Part shown: in pieces, positions 8,403 to 16,037 of the stretch
Numbering within the stretch: position 1 is the stretch's first letter
How the letters are laid out: every line of letters begins with the position of its first letter
NCBI GenBank assembly: GCA_030681235.1
Contig: JAUXWY010000308.1
Coordinates: 1-62,462, forward strand
From: Pirellulaceae bacterium
GTDB taxonomy: Bacteria > Planctomycetota > Planctomycetia > Pirellulales > Pirellulaceae
Length of the DNA: 62,462 nt
Direction: 5' to 3'
Notes under the pieces: model-generated
Seen by the model: the letters and a program-made list of their open reading frames with translations, nothing else
What the model was told of the DNA's origin: nothing
Database searches by the model: none
Position numbers and translations under genes: made by a program

Positions 8403-8852
8403 TTAGTCCTCACTGGAAATATCGTCTTCCGTTCCCAGTTTTCCATCTTGACCAGCGGACACAACCAGAACGCGATTGTTCACCGGGTCGGTTTGGAGCG
8501 TGTAGGGATTGTTCCAAGGATCCATCTCAAGTTTCTCGACATACGGACGTCGCCATTTGCGATCACTGACGCCCTGTGGGCGGGACAAAAGATCTTCGAG
8601 TTGGCTGGGGAAGAATCCCACATCAACCTTGAAACGCTTGCAAGCTTCGGCATAGCCTCGTGCTTTGATCTGGGCTTGTCGTTCCGAAGCCGTGTCCTGG
8701 GCATTCATCATGGCGCCCACGCCGATCCCGGCCAACACGATGATGATTGCTAGCACCAACATCACTTCCAGCAGCGTAAAACCACGGCGCGCTGCGGATA
8801 GCGACCGGCGCCCCAAGGAACCGCCGTACCGAACTAATAAACGAGTTTTCAT
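8403..8852 (-). CDS. gspG: Type II secretion major pseudopilin GspG
   Basis: 149 residues from the ATG at 8852, preceded by GGAG at a spacing of seven. An upstream in-frame start at 8873 has no such site. The prepilin site is GFTLLEV (Gly24/Phe25, Glu at +5), followed by the hydrophobic helix MLVLAIIIVLAGIGVGAMM. The C-terminus has the GspG signature DPWNNPY, then a strand, then GQDGKLGTEDDI, the calcium-binding loop region of major pseudopilins. It is the first gene of the gsp operon and forms the body of the pseudopilus that pushes substrates through the secretin. Confidence 0.92.
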   Translation of the reverse strand: MKTRLLVRYGGSLGRRSLSAARRGFTLLEVMLVLAIIIVLAGIGVGAMMNAQDTASERQAQIKARGYAEACKRFKVDVGFFPSQLEDLLSRPQGVSDRKWRRPYVEKLEMDPWNNPYTLQTDPVNNRVLVVSAGQDGKLGTEDDISSED

Positions 8853-9303
8853 GACTTTCTCCACCGTAAACAACTTTTTATGACAATCTGTTCCGCGTCA
8901 ACCGATCACGGGGGTTCGCCCCGCATTCGGCTTCACGCCGATTAGCTTTCGCTGCGTTCCTTGATCCGCCCCACTCGAACGGGACTTCTCTGTAAAACAC
9001 GGATTCTTGCCGCAGGTTTCGCAAAAAAATGCGGCTCGAGGCCGGTTTTCTAGCTCGTATGCCTTGGATTCGCTCGATTTCGGGTCGCGCGCCGCTCCTT
9101 CAGCATAATTGCCGAGCAGGATTTTCACCCCTCCGCCCCAGGATTGATGCCGGAAACCGACAAACCGAACCGAACGCAACCTGTTGACGTAGGATTTTCT
9201 CCGACTGAATCCGGATTACTTGCAAAAAATGGGTTTGGTTTCGGCGAACGCCGTTTTATGTGAGATTTCTTTAATCGAGTCTATTGTAAAGATCAAAAGT
9301 GGG

Positions 9304-9309
9304 TATACT
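9304..9309 (+). promoter_or_regulatory. Candidate -10 box for the DUF1501 operon
   Basis: TATACT, with TGG just before it, lies 221 bases ahead of the chosen start at 9530. There is no good -35 at 16-18 bases; the nearest, TTGTAA, is 14 bases away. Tentative. Confidence 0.3.
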
Positions 9310-9464
9310 AAAGGCTCGAAAAAGCAACTGGACTTGTGGCAGGAACCGCCGGTTGTACCCACCCCACACGTCGCCAGGTACGTGATCACAGGTTCCATTC
9401 ATGGCTGTCGATCGCAACGCCGCGACCTCTAAGCCAAGAGTTCTTTGGCCACGAGTTCCGCCAA

Positions 9465-9515
9465 TCACCAAGTTCCGTTGTTCACCAAGTTCCTTTGTTC
9501 ACCAAGTTCCGCCAA
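9465..9515 (+). repeat. Three 17-base tandem repeats in the DUF1501 leader
   Basis: Units at 9465, 9482 and 9499 share TCACCAAGTTCC followed by a variable five-base tail. The array ends three bases before the GGAGG ribosome-binding site of the DUF1501 gene. In the + reading frame it would encode extra N-terminal residues, but the Shine-Dalgarno and the Tat signal place the start after it, so it is 5' leader sequence. Confidence 0.8.
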
Positions 9516-9529
9516 TCGGAGGATTGTTC

Positions 9530-10840
9530 ATGAAGAGATGTACGGATCATCACCTGTCGCGTCGCAATTTGCTCAACGTTGGCGTTTTGACTGGGCTAGG
9601 GCTGACATTTACGGACTTCTTGCGGATCAAAGCGGCACACGCGGATCAGAAAGACTATGTCTCGAAAGAGGGTCCCGCCAAGAGCGTGATCTTTATCTTC
9701 TTGCCTGGTGGTATGGCTCACCAGGAATCGTTTGATCCAAAACCTTATGCTCCGCTTGAGTATCGCGGACCACTGAACAGCATCGCCACGAGCATTCCTG
9801 GCGTCCGCTTTAGTGAATTGATGCCGCAGACGGCACAGATTGCAGATCGCCTGTGCATTTGCCCCTCGATGACCCACGGCGAAGCGGCCCATGAACGTGG
9901 CACCCACAATATGTATACCGGTTATCGCCCCAGCCCGGCGCTGCAGTACCCGAGCATGGGCAGTGTGGTGTCGCACGAATTCGGCCCACGTCACGATCTT
10001 CCGCCCTACGTGATGATCCCCAGCCTACCCAATGTTTACGCGGGGACGGGGTACTTGAGCTCATCATATGCGGGCTTCAGTTTGGGCGCTGACCCAGCCA
10101 ATGATGGATTCAAAGTCCGAGACCTGGAACTGCCCAGCGGCGTGGATGAGCAACGATTTGGCCGACGTCGCAACATGCTAGAAGCGGTCAATCAGTACTT
10201 CACTTCCAAAGAACAAGCGGACTCGTTGAATGCCGTTGATACTTTCTATCAGCGAGCCTATTCGATTCTCAGCAGCGAAAAGGCGCGCTTGGCATTTGAT
10301 ATCGACAAGGAAGACGCCGCCGTTCGAGAGCGTTACGGCCGCAACACGGCGGGTGCCCGATTGTTGTTGGCGCGGCGGTTGGTTGAATCGGGCGTCCGTT
10401 TCGTTTCGTTGACTTACGGCGGTTGGGACCACCATGACAATATCGAAGGCAACATGCGCGGCCAGATGCCGCCACTGGATCAAGGATTTGCCGCATTGAT
10501 TCGCGATCTCGAAGAACGCGGCCTGCTCGATAGCACACTTGTTTGCCTGTGTTCCGAGTTCGGGCGAACTCCGAAGATCAATCAAACGGGTGGACGCGAC
10601 CATTGGCCTAAGGTGTTCACCACCGTGATGGCCGGAGGCGGTCTCAAGAAGGGGATTGTTTATGGCAGCAGCAACTCCACCGCCAGCGAACCTGAAGACA
10701 ATCCGCTGACGGTCGAAGATTGGGCCACCACCGTCTACGACCGCATGGGCATCATCGCCGACAAGGAGCTAATGGCTCCGGGCAATCGCCCTATTGAAAT
10801 CTGTGATGGTGGCAAGGTCATCAAAGAGATGATCATCTAA
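9530..10840 (+). CDS. DUF1501 family Tat-exported protein
   Basis: 436 residues. The start is the ATG at 9530 with GGAGG seven bases upstream. The longer frame from 9401 runs through tandem repeats and was rejected. A twin-arginine signal lies at residues 10-30 (LSRRNLLNVGVLTGLGL), so export of the folded protein by Tat is expected. The body has the DUF1501 pattern: FIFLPGGMAHQESFDPKP, GEAAHERGTHNMYTGYRPSP, GGWDHHDN and SEFGRTPKIN. These are residues of the alkaline phosphatase/sulfatase-like fold. Function in planctomycetes is unknown. DUF1501 genes are usually paired with DUF1549/DUF1553 genes, as here. Confidence 0.9.
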   Translation: MKRCTDHHLSRRNLLNVGVLTGLGLTFTDFLRIKAAHADQKDYVSKEGPAKSVIFIFLPGGMAHQESFDPKPYAPLEYRGPLNSIATSIPGVRFSELMPQTAQIADRLCICPSMTHGEAAHERGTHNMYTGYRPSPALQYPSMGSVVSHEFGPRHDLPPYVMIPSLPNVYAGTGYLSSSYAGFSLGADPANDGFKVRDLELPSGVDEQRFGRRRNMLEAVNQYFTSKEQADSLNAVDTFYQRAYSILSSEKARLAFDIDKEDAAVRERYGRNTAGARLLLARRLVESGVRFVSLTYGGWDHHDNIEGNMRGQMPPLDQGFAALIRDLEERGLLDSTLVCLCSEFGRTPKINQTGGRDHWPKVFTTVMAGGGLKKGIVYGSSNSTASEPEDNPLTVEDWATTVYDRMGIIADKELMAPGNRPIEICDGGKVIKEMII

Positions 10841-10868
10841 CGCAACTTTGGCTTTTGGTCCCACGGCT

Positions 10869-13397
10869 ATGAATCATAAATCCACCGTCAATTTCCTGAT
10901 CGCATGTTGCCTCCTGTTGGGCGCCGCGTTTTCCGTAAACCCAAGTCCACGCTGTCGCGAGTGCTTGCCAGATCGGACGGATCGGTCGGATCAGACAGAT
11001 CGGTCGGATCAGTCCGATCGGTCTTTGGCCGCCGCCAGTTCCCCGCGTTTGAATTTGATTTTGCCGCGCGGTGTGCAGCGCGGACAAACTCACACGCTGG
11101 AGTTTCACGGCCAACGCTTGGGAGACGCGCAGGAGATCTTCTTTTACACGCCCGGCTTTCAAGTGGAGTCGGTTGAAATGGTCGACGCCAACCGCGTGAA
11201 GGCGGTGGTGCAAGTGGCGGCTGAAGTTCCTGTGGGCCGTCACATTGCTCAAGTGCGTACCGCGACCGGGATCAGCGATTATCGTCCGTTTTGGGTGAAC
11301 CATTTGCCCACGGTGGCCGAAGTCGAACCGAACAACGACCTAGCTACCGCGCAGCCAGTTGCCATGAACGTGACCGTCGATGGTGTCGTCAATAATGAGG
11401 ACATCGACTACTACGCGGTTCAATGCTCGGAAGGGCAGCGGCTCAGCGTCGAAATTGTGGCGATGCGGTTGGGCAGCTATTTGTTTGATCCCTACATTGC
11501 GATCTTGGACGCGGATCGCTTCGAGTTGGCCGTCTCGGATGATTCCGCGTTGGCCGGCCAGGACGGTATTTGCAGCGTCCAAGTGCCGTCGGCTGGGACT
11601 TACTACGTGATGGTTCGCGAAAGCAGTTTCGGTGGCAATGGCGAGTGTCGTTACCAGTTGCACATCGGTGATTTCCCTCGGCCGACAGCCGTTTATCCGG
11701 CGGGTGGGCCGGTGGGTCAATCGCTCCAGGTTCAATTTCTAGGTGATGCGTTGGGCCCGTTCACCAACGACGTCGCATTGCCTGCCACGAAGTCGGAAGA
11801 CTTTGCGGTGAGCCCAGGTGATGCGAGAGGTGTGTCCCCATCGGGGATCAAATTCCGCTTGAGCGAGTTTCCAAACTCGCTCGAGAGTGAACCAAACAAT
11901 ACTGCCGCTACTGCCACGGTGGTGGAATTTCCATCGGCGATCAATGGGATCATCTCCGAAGATCGCGACAATGACTACTTCCGTTTTAGTGCCAAGCAGG
12001 GCCAAGTCTGGGACATCGAAGTTTATGGTCGTCGGATTCGATCGGGCTTGGATCCGGTGGTTCACTTGCTTAAAGGGGACGGCACCTACTTGGTCGGCAA
12101 TGACGATTCGCGCGGGCCCGATCCGTATCTGCGTTGGACCGTGCCAGAAGATGGCGAGTACGTTCTGTGGGTTCATGATCACTTGAATCGGGGTCGGAGC
12201 GACTTTGTTTACCGAGTCGAGTTCCAAGCTGTGGCCCCGACACTAAGCATTGAAATTCCTCGCATCGAACAATATGGCCAATATCGCCAAACAATTGTTG
12301 TGCCGCGCGGTGGCCGTTTTGGCACCTTGGTCTTGGCCAATCGCATCAACTTCGGCGGCGAGGTGGTCCTGGAAACGGATCAGTTGCCAACCGGCATTAG
12401 CCTCCAAGCCCCACCGATGGCAGCCAATCTCAATCAGATGCCTGCGGTTTTTGAAGCTGCCGAGGATGCACCGTTGGGCGGCAAACTGCTGACGCTGATG
12501 GCCCGTCATGCGGACCCCAACCAAGCCATTCGTGGGCCGTTCAAGAACTCGGCGGACTTTGTCCTGGGCGAACCGAACCAATCAAAATACGTGACGGGCG
12601 AAGTCGAGCAAGTTGCGATTGCGATTGTCGAGAAATTGCCGTTCCGGATCGAGATCGAGCAACCGACCGCTCCGATGGTCCTGGGTGGAGCCAAAGACAT
12701 CAAAATCAAAGTGCATCGCGATCCTGGATTCACCGGGAACATTCATGTCGAGTTTCCGTTCCGTTCTCCGGGCGTGGGGACTCGCGGGAACATTCAAATT
12801 CCGCCGGATCAGACCGAGGGCCTGTATCCTCTGAATGCCGCCGGCAATTCACAAGTCGGCACTTGGCCGATTTACGCGATTGGCATGTCGGACGTGGGTG
12901 GCCCTGCTTGGAGCAGCACACAAATGGCTACTTTAGAAGTCGCCGCTCCGTACGTGACGATGGAAGTTCCTCGCGCGGGTTGTGAACAGGGCGAAACCGT
13001 GCTGGTGCCCTGCAAGATCAACCAGTTGAATGCGTTTGAAGGCGAAGGCAAGGTTCAATTAGTTGGATTGCCGCCGAACTGCGAAGCGGAAATCATGTCG
13101 TTTACATCAGCAACCCAGGAATTGGTATTCCGCATCAAGACGACTCCGGAGACGACTGCGGGAAAACATCGGGGCGTGTTCTGCCAAGTGACCATCCCAG
13201 TTCGCGGCGAGTCGGTGGTTTCCAGTACTGGCGGATTCGAGCTACAAGTGGACGTGCCGCTGCCTAAAGAAGAGCCGAAAGTGGAAACGCCCGTCGAAAC
13301 TCCACCGCCGGTCGCCGCCGAAGCTCCTCCTGCCCCGCCTGTTGAAAGACCACTGACACGTTTGGAAAAACTTCGCTTGGAAACCAAGAAGAAGTAA
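10869..13397 (+). CDS. Exported protein with two PPC (pre-peptidase C-terminal) domains
   Basis: 842 residues from the ATG at 10869, with signal peptide MNHKSTVNFLIACCLLLGAA. A low-complexity Asp/Arg/Ser stretch (residues 35-52) separates the signal from the mature protein. Two PPC-type beta-sandwich domains follow, each opening with VEPNN or ESEPNN: about residues 150-270 and 337-455. The second half is beta-rich, with several VEVAAP/VTMEVPRAG strands, and the tail is rich in Pro, Val and Glu. PPC domains are found on secreted enzymes and surface proteins. It lies 28 bases after DUF1501 and 51 before DUF1549, so it belongs to the same operon. Confidence 0.75.
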   Translation: MNHKSTVNFLIACCLLLGAAFSVNPSPRCRECLPDRTDRSDQTDRSDQSDRSLAAASSPRLNLILPRGVQRGQTHTLEFHGQRLGDAQEIFFYTPGFQVESVEMVDANRVKAVVQVAAEVPVGRHIAQVRTATGISDYRPFWVNHLPTVAEVEPNNDLATAQPVAMNVTVDGVVNNEDIDYYAVQCSEGQRLSVEIVAMRLGSYLFDPYIAILDADRFELAVSDDSALAGQDGICSVQVPSAGTYYVMVRESSFGGNGECRYQLHIGDFPRPTAVYPAGGPVGQSLQVQFLGDALGPFTNDVALPATKSEDFAVSPGDARGVSPSGIKFRLSEFPNSLESEPNNTAATATVVEFPSAINGIISEDRDNDYFRFSAKQGQVWDIEVYGRRIRSGLDPVVHLLKGDGTYLVGNDDSRGPDPYLRWTVPEDGEYVLWVHDHLNRGRSDFVYRVEFQAVAPTLSIEIPRIEQYGQYRQTIVVPRGGRFGTLVLANRINFGGEVVLETDQLPTGISLQAPPMAANLNQMPAVFEAAEDAPLGGKLLTLMARHADPNQAIRGPFKNSADFVLGEPNQSKYVTGEVEQVAIAIVEKLPFRIEIEQPTAPMVLGGAKDIKIKVHRDPGFTGNIHVEFPFRSPGVGTRGNIQIPPDQTEGLYPLNAAGNSQVGTWPIYAIGMSDVGGPAWSSTQMATLEVAAPYVTMEVPRAGCEQGETVLVPCKINQLNAFEGEGKVQLVGLPPNCEAEIMSFTSATQELVFRIKTTPETTAGKHRGVFCQVTIPVRGESVVSSTGGFELQVDVPLPKEEPKVETPVETPPPVAAEAPPAPPVERPLTRLEKLRLETKKK
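10971..11023 (+). repeat. In-frame GATCGGNCGGATC microrepeat (Asp-Arg/Ser-Asp coding)
   Basis: Alternating GATCGGACGG / ATCGGTCGGATCAGAC units encode about 18 residues of D-R-T-D-R-S-D-Q type. A shorter relative (CCGATCCGACTGATC) lies in the protein at 43156-45396 (bases 44693-44718). Both sit at linkers, so this may be a mobile or slippage-prone minisatellite. Confidence 0.6.
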
Positions 13398-13448
13398 ATC
13401 CCGTTTCAGTCCTGCCCATCCCCCTTGGCAATCGTTGTTGATCCAATC

Positions 13449-15974
13449 ATGAAGAAGCAATGTTTCTCGCGGACGAATTCGCTCGGCGTCGCAGTGTTCC
13501 TGTTGTGTTGGATGTTGGCCGCTTGGCCATCGTCGTCGTTTTCACAGGACATCGCGACCACGCCCGAGGCGGCGACGGTTGCCGCGCCGACGACTTCGGT
13601 GCCGATACTGGCCAACTCGGTTGTCCGTTTTTCGGTCTATCCGCCAACGGTGCACTTGACCACCACTCGCGACAGGCAGACGTTGGTGGGCCAGGTGGAA
13701 TTGGCCAACGGTCTGACGTCGGATGTTACCAGCGAAATGGTGATTGAAATTCAACCGGCCGAATTGGTCCAACGCGACGGCAATTTGCTCCGTCCGCTGC
13801 AAGACGGCGATGGACAGATCACCGTCCGTCACGGAGAACAATCGCTGGTGATCCCGTTGGTCGTTCGTCAGTCCGGCGAAACCTTGCCGCTCGGCTTTCG
13901 CTTGGACGTGATGCCCGTGTTCATGCGAAGTGGCTGCAATACCGGCAGCTGCCATGGTGCCGCGCGGGGCAAAGACGGCTTCAATCTGTCGTTGTTTGGT
14001 TTTGATCCGGCCGGCGATTACAACCGGCTCATGCGAGAACAGTTGGGCCGTCGAGTTGATCTGGCGTTTCCTGAGCGCAGTTTGTTGCTGGAAAAAACGA
14101 CTGGCGCGGTATCGCACACGGGTGGCAGTTTGTTCAAGACCGACAGCCGCTATTACCAGACCTTGCTGGAATGGCTACAAAACGGGGCTCCCGATGATCC
14201 AGGTGCTGTGCCGCAAGTGACCAGCGTCGAATTGTTTCCCGAGGGCGCCGTGTTGAATGGACCGGATACCACGCAGCAATTGACCGTACTGGCCAATTAC
14301 TCGGATGGGACGACCCGTGATGTCACCGAACTAGCGTATTTTTCATCTGCCAACGACAACTCCGCGACGGTGTCGCAGGCCGGGGTTGTGACGGCCGCCA
14401 ATCGTGGCGAGGCCTTTGTAATGGCCCGGTTCGACACGCATACCGTTGGTCGGCACTTTATCGTGCTTCCCAAGGATCTGGAGTTTGTGTGGCAAGAGCT
14501 TCCCGCCAACAACTACATTGACGAATTGATGTATGAGAAATGGAAGCGGCTGCGAATCGAGCCATCGGAGTTGTGTGATGACGCGACATTCCTGCGACGA
14601 GTTTCGTTGGATATCTGCGGCATGTTGCCGACATCCCAAGAATTAGACGTCTTTTTGGCCGACGCGGAACCCAACAAGCGAGCCAAAAAGATCGACGAAC
14701 TGTTGGAACGAAAAGAATTCGTCGAGATGTGGGTGATGAAGTGGGCTGAACTGCTGCAGATTCGGTCGACGAACAATGTCAGCTACAAGTCGGCTTTGCT
14801 GTATTTCAATTGGTTGCAACAGCAAATCGCCGAAGACGTCCCAATCGATGCAATGGTCCGAAGCCTGTTGTCGTCCAAGGGCGGCACTTTCTCGACGCCC
14901 GCGACCAACTACTATCAGATGGAAACGGACACGCTGAAGGTCGCGGAAAATGTGGCCCAAGTGTTCATGGGGATGCGAACCCAGTGTGCTCAGTGCCACA
15001 ATCATCCATTCGATCGCTGGACGATGGACGATTACTACAGTTTTGCTGCGTTCTTCTCTCAGGTGGGTCGCAAACCAGCCGAGGACCCGCGGGAAGTGGT
15101 CGTCTTCAACTCCGGCGGTGGTGACGTTCGGCATTTGGTGGGCGGTCGTGTCATGACACCCAAGTTTTTAGGTGGGGCTCAACCGGAGATTCAACCGGGT
15201 CAAGATCGCCGTGAGGTGATGGCCAATTGGCTGGCTTCGCCTGAGAATCCCTACTTCGCCCGCAACCTTTCGAACATCGTTTGGGCGCATTTCTTTGGCA
15301 AAGGAATTGTCAACGACGTCGATGACGTCCGAGTTAGTAACCCTGCCGTCAACGAAGCTTTGTTGGCGGAACTGAGCAAACGCTTTACCAACGAAAAGTA
15401 CAACTTCAAACAATTGGTGCGCGATATTTGCAATTCGCGGACGTATCAACTGAGCACCACACAGAACGACAGCAATGCCTCGGACGAGACCAACTTCTCG
15501 CGCCGGTACCTAAACCGAATGCGAGCGGAAGTCATGTTGGATGTCATTTCGCAAGTCACGGACACGGGCAACAAGTTCCGTGGATTGGCTTATGGGGCTC
15601 GCGCTGTGCAAATCGCGGACGGAAATACGTCCAACTACTTCCTCACGACCTTCGGCCGAGCGACTCGCGAGACCGTCTGCAGTTGTGAAGTCGTGATGGA
15701 GCCGAATCTATCGCAGGCCTTGCATCTGCTCAACGGTGAAACCGTGCATCAAAAGTGCCGCGAAGGCGGGCTGATTGCCAAAATGATTGGCGAGGGACAA
15801 GCTCCGGCGGCGGTCATTACCGAGATTTACCAGCGGGCGTTTTCACGGAAACCGCAGGAAGACGAGCTTCAGCGTTTGTTGGGTCTGGCGGCTCAGGCGG
15901 GCGACGTGCAGGACGGCTTACACGACGTGTTTTGGGCCGTGCTCAACAGTCCAGAGTTCATGTTCAATCACTAG
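13449..15974 (+). CDS. DUF1549/DUF1553 exported cytochrome-like protein with BIG2 domain
   Basis: 841 residues from the ATG at 13449, with signal peptide at residues 1-32 (LGVAVFLLCWMLAAW). The planctomycete motif CNTGSCHGAARGKDGFNLSL begins at residue 163 with a C-x4-C-H haem-like pattern. A BIG2-type Ig domain lies at about 260-345. DUF1549 starts near NYIDELMYEKWKRL and contains CAQCHNHPFDRW, a C-x2-C-H site. DUF1553 covers the last third (SPENPYFARNLSNIVWAHFF, MLDVISQVT). These proteins are abundant in planctomycetes and presumed to act with DUF1501 proteins outside the cytoplasm; the reaction is unknown. Confidence 0.88.
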   Translation: MKKQCFSRTNSLGVAVFLLCWMLAAWPSSSFSQDIATTPEAATVAAPTTSVPILANSVVRFSVYPPTVHLTTTRDRQTLVGQVELANGLTSDVTSEMVIEIQPAELVQRDGNLLRPLQDGDGQITVRHGEQSLVIPLVVRQSGETLPLGFRLDVMPVFMRSGCNTGSCHGAARGKDGFNLSLFGFDPAGDYNRLMREQLGRRVDLAFPERSLLLEKTTGAVSHTGGSLFKTDSRYYQTLLEWLQNGAPDDPGAVPQVTSVELFPEGAVLNGPDTTQQLTVLANYSDGTTRDVTELAYFSSANDNSATVSQAGVVTAANRGEAFVMARFDTHTVGRHFIVLPKDLEFVWQELPANNYIDELMYEKWKRLRIEPSELCDDATFLRRVSLDICGMLPTSQELDVFLADAEPNKRAKKIDELLERKEFVEMWVMKWAELLQIRSTNNVSYKSALLYFNWLQQQIAEDVPIDAMVRSLLSSKGGTFSTPATNYYQMETDTLKVAENVAQVFMGMRTQCAQCHNHPFDRWTMDDYYSFAAFFSQVGRKPAEDPREVVVFNSGGGDVRHLVGGRVMTPKFLGGAQPEIQPGQDRREVMANWLASPENPYFARNLSNIVWAHFFGKGIVNDVDDVRVSNPAVNEALLAELSKRFTNEKYNFKQLVRDICNSRTYQLSTTQNDSNASDETNFSRRYLNRMRAEVMLDVISQVTDTGNKFRGLAYGARAVQIADGNTSNYFLTTFGRATRETVCSCEVVMEPNLSQALHLLNGETVHQKCREGGLIAKMIGEGQAPAAVITEIYQRAFSRKPQEDELQRLLGLAAQAGDVQDGLHDVFWAVLNSPEFMFNH

Positions 15975-16037
15975 CGCAGAAACGTAGCGACGTTCGACCA
16001 TAATAAAGAAACAACCTTGCATTTGGCAATTCATGTC

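Larger units (their letters stand above)
8853..9529. other. Intergenic region between divergent gspG and DUF1501 operons
   Basis: 677 bases between divergent operons. It must hold both promoters. The best -10 candidate on the plus strand is TATACT at 9304-9309. On the minus strand a TTGACG lies about 45 bases ahead of gspG without a convincing -10. A short hairpin (CGGGG...CCCCG) lies near 8909-8923. Three 17-base direct repeats fill 9465-9515. Open frames here (for example minus 8898-9179) have no protein-like features. Confidence 0.5.

Noticed and set aside
8898-9179. Minus frame with C-x2-C motif in the gspG/DUF1501 gap
   Set aside because: No ribosome-binding site and no other protein-like features; overlaps the likely gspG promoter.
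9465-9515. Three short direct repeats as a CRISPR remnant
   Set aside because: Units are 17 bases, head to tail, without spacers, and no cas gene is near.
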